From contig WFNC01000417.1 in the NCBI GenBank assembly GCA_015488785.1, forward strand, positions 1 through 6,398: 6,398 bases of DNA, in the 5' to 3' direction. Under the pieces are notes generated by a model. It made no database searches. It was given only the letters and a program-made list of their open reading frames with translations, and was not told the origin of the DNA. A program made the position numbers and the translations under genes. The number at the start of each line of letters is the position of its first letter. The first letter of the stretch is position 1. Of this stretch, positions 5,775 to 6,398 are shown one piece after another. The DNA comes from Flavobacteriales bacterium (lineage in GTDB: Bacteria > Bacteroidota > Bacteroidia > Flavobacteriales_D > Parvicellaceae).

Positions 5775-6350
5775 CTATTTCCGATAAATAGTGTTATAAA
5801 CTGAATCTTTTTTATAATCTTTTTCTTCTACTAATTGAACCCACTTTTTATATGGTTTAAATACTGAGTCGTGGTTATTATTAATTTCAATTTTATCATC
5901 GTCATTAATAGGCTCAAAAAAATCAAATTGCATTTCTTTTATATATTCATTTTTTGTTTGATAGAATTTAAGCATTTCAGAATTCCAAACCTCACAACCA
6001 CAAATTAGACATTCATCTGTTTCATCAACAGCTATAAGTCCACAAACTTCACAATTCTTTAATTTTATAAAAAAATCTTTTACAGCTTGATAGTCATAAT
6101 TTAAAAACCCTTCAGGCATTTTCACTATTAATTCATACCAATTTTCATGATATTCAAGCGGTATAATTATTTTTCTTTTTTCTTGAGAAAGGTATATTGT
6201 AACTTTATCTATCTCATAATTAGCGTCAGTTACATCGTTCCATTTAACATTCGTTTCTATATTCTTCTTAACGTCCTGAATTACAACCCCTTCTTTTGAA
6301 ACATCAATATATCTTACCTTCTTGATGTAATCATCTATCAGTTTCTTCAT
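5775..6350 (-). CDS. Unknown protein with a CxxC-CxxC zinc knuckle
   Basis: The product is 191 aa from the ATG at 6350. I do not recognise a family. The N-terminal 75 residues are rich in alternating strands, with KWNDVTDANYEIDKVTIYL and RKIIIP. This resembles a small PH-like fold, but only by eye. At about 100-119 sits CEVCGLIAVDETDECLICGC: Cys100, Cys103, Cys114 and Cys117 form two CxxC knuckles 10 residues apart, as in a zinc ribbon, with Cys119 extra. The C-terminal part is charged (EPINDDDKIEINNNHD) and ends KDSVYNTIYRK. No signal peptide or membrane segment is present, so it is probably cytosolic. The start is chosen because AGGGG at 6363-6359 gives an SD-like site 8 nt before this ATG. 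The frame stays open upstream, but everything beyond 6371 is adapter. An upstream genomic start beyond the contig cannot be excluded. Confidence 0.75.
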   Translation of the reverse strand: MKKLIDDYIKKVRYIDVSKEGVVIQDVKKNIETNVKWNDVTDANYEIDKVTIYLSQEKRKIIIPLEYHENWYELIVKMPEGFLNYDYQAVKDFFIKLKNCEVCGLIAVDETDECLICGCEVWNSEMLKFYQTKNEYIKEMQFDFFEPINDDDKIEINNNHDSVFKPYKKWVQLVEEKDYKKDSVYNTIYRK

Positions 6351-6371
6351 TTTCTTTTCCCCTGGTAAAAA

Positions 6372-6398
6372 CTGTCTCTTATACACATCTGACGCTGC
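6372..6398 (+). other. Nextera (Tn5) adapter sequence, not genomic
   Basis: Bases 6372-6390 are CTGTCTCTTATACACATCT, the complement of the 19-bp Tn5 mosaic end used in Nextera libraries. They are followed by GACGCTGC, the beginning of the read-2 side adapter. The match is exact over all 27 bases. True genomic sequence ends at 6371. This is untrimmed library adapter at a contig end and not a natural transposon end. Confidence 0.97.

Noticed and set aside
6372..6390. Tn5-like transposon end as a natural mobile element
   Set aside because: The mosaic end is followed directly by the commercial read-2 adapter sequence at the very end of the contig, so it is a library artefact.

Overview
The window is AT-rich and looks like a Bacteroidota genome, most likely a flavobacterium. 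Three things suggest this: promoter-like TAnnTTTG elements, a secretion signal ending in the Bacteroidota-typical KA-QT form, and a periplasmic TPR / membrane / SpoIIE phosphatase architecture that is common in that phylum. No ribosomal RNA, tRNA, CRISPR array or complete insertion sequence is visible. The right end is not genomic. The last 27 bases (6372-6398) are the Nextera/Tn5 mosaic end plus adapter, so this window reaches the raw end of a contig.

Layout, left to right. At 1-71 (minus) lies the first part of a gene cut by the window edge; only its signal peptide is visible. Six bases upstream of it, and probably in the same operon, ends a large minus-strand gene (78-2654). This encodes a signal peptide, about ten TPR units, a transmembrane helix, a coiled coil and a cytoplasmic SpoIIE/PP2C-type serine phosphatase domain. 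A 264-bp divergent intergenic region follows. Then come a small transaldolase (2919-3575, plus) and a 320-bp intergenic region. That region holds a roughly 170-bp imperfect palindrome with a terminator-like core, and a promoter wrapped in a perfect 12-bp inverted repeat. Next is a YrdC/YciO-family gene (3896-4513, plus). It converges on a minus-strand pair: an 83-residue unknown protein (5322-5573) whose stop codon directly abuts the ATG of a PhnP-like metallo-beta-lactamase-fold hydrolase (4545-5321). Last is an unknown minus-strand zinc-knuckle protein (5775-6350), whose apparent N-terminus is extended artificially by adapter sequence.

The genes do not form one pathway. They are a sensor-phosphatase operon with a secreted or exported partner, single housekeeping genes (pentose phosphate transaldolase, YciO-like protein), and a translationally coupled pair of unknown and hydrolase. 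I see no convincing undescribed system. The most useful observations are the adapter artefact and the false start it creates, the palindromic intergenic element, the operator-like repeat over the yciO-like promoter, and the signal-peptide gene fragment that simple ORF calling misses.
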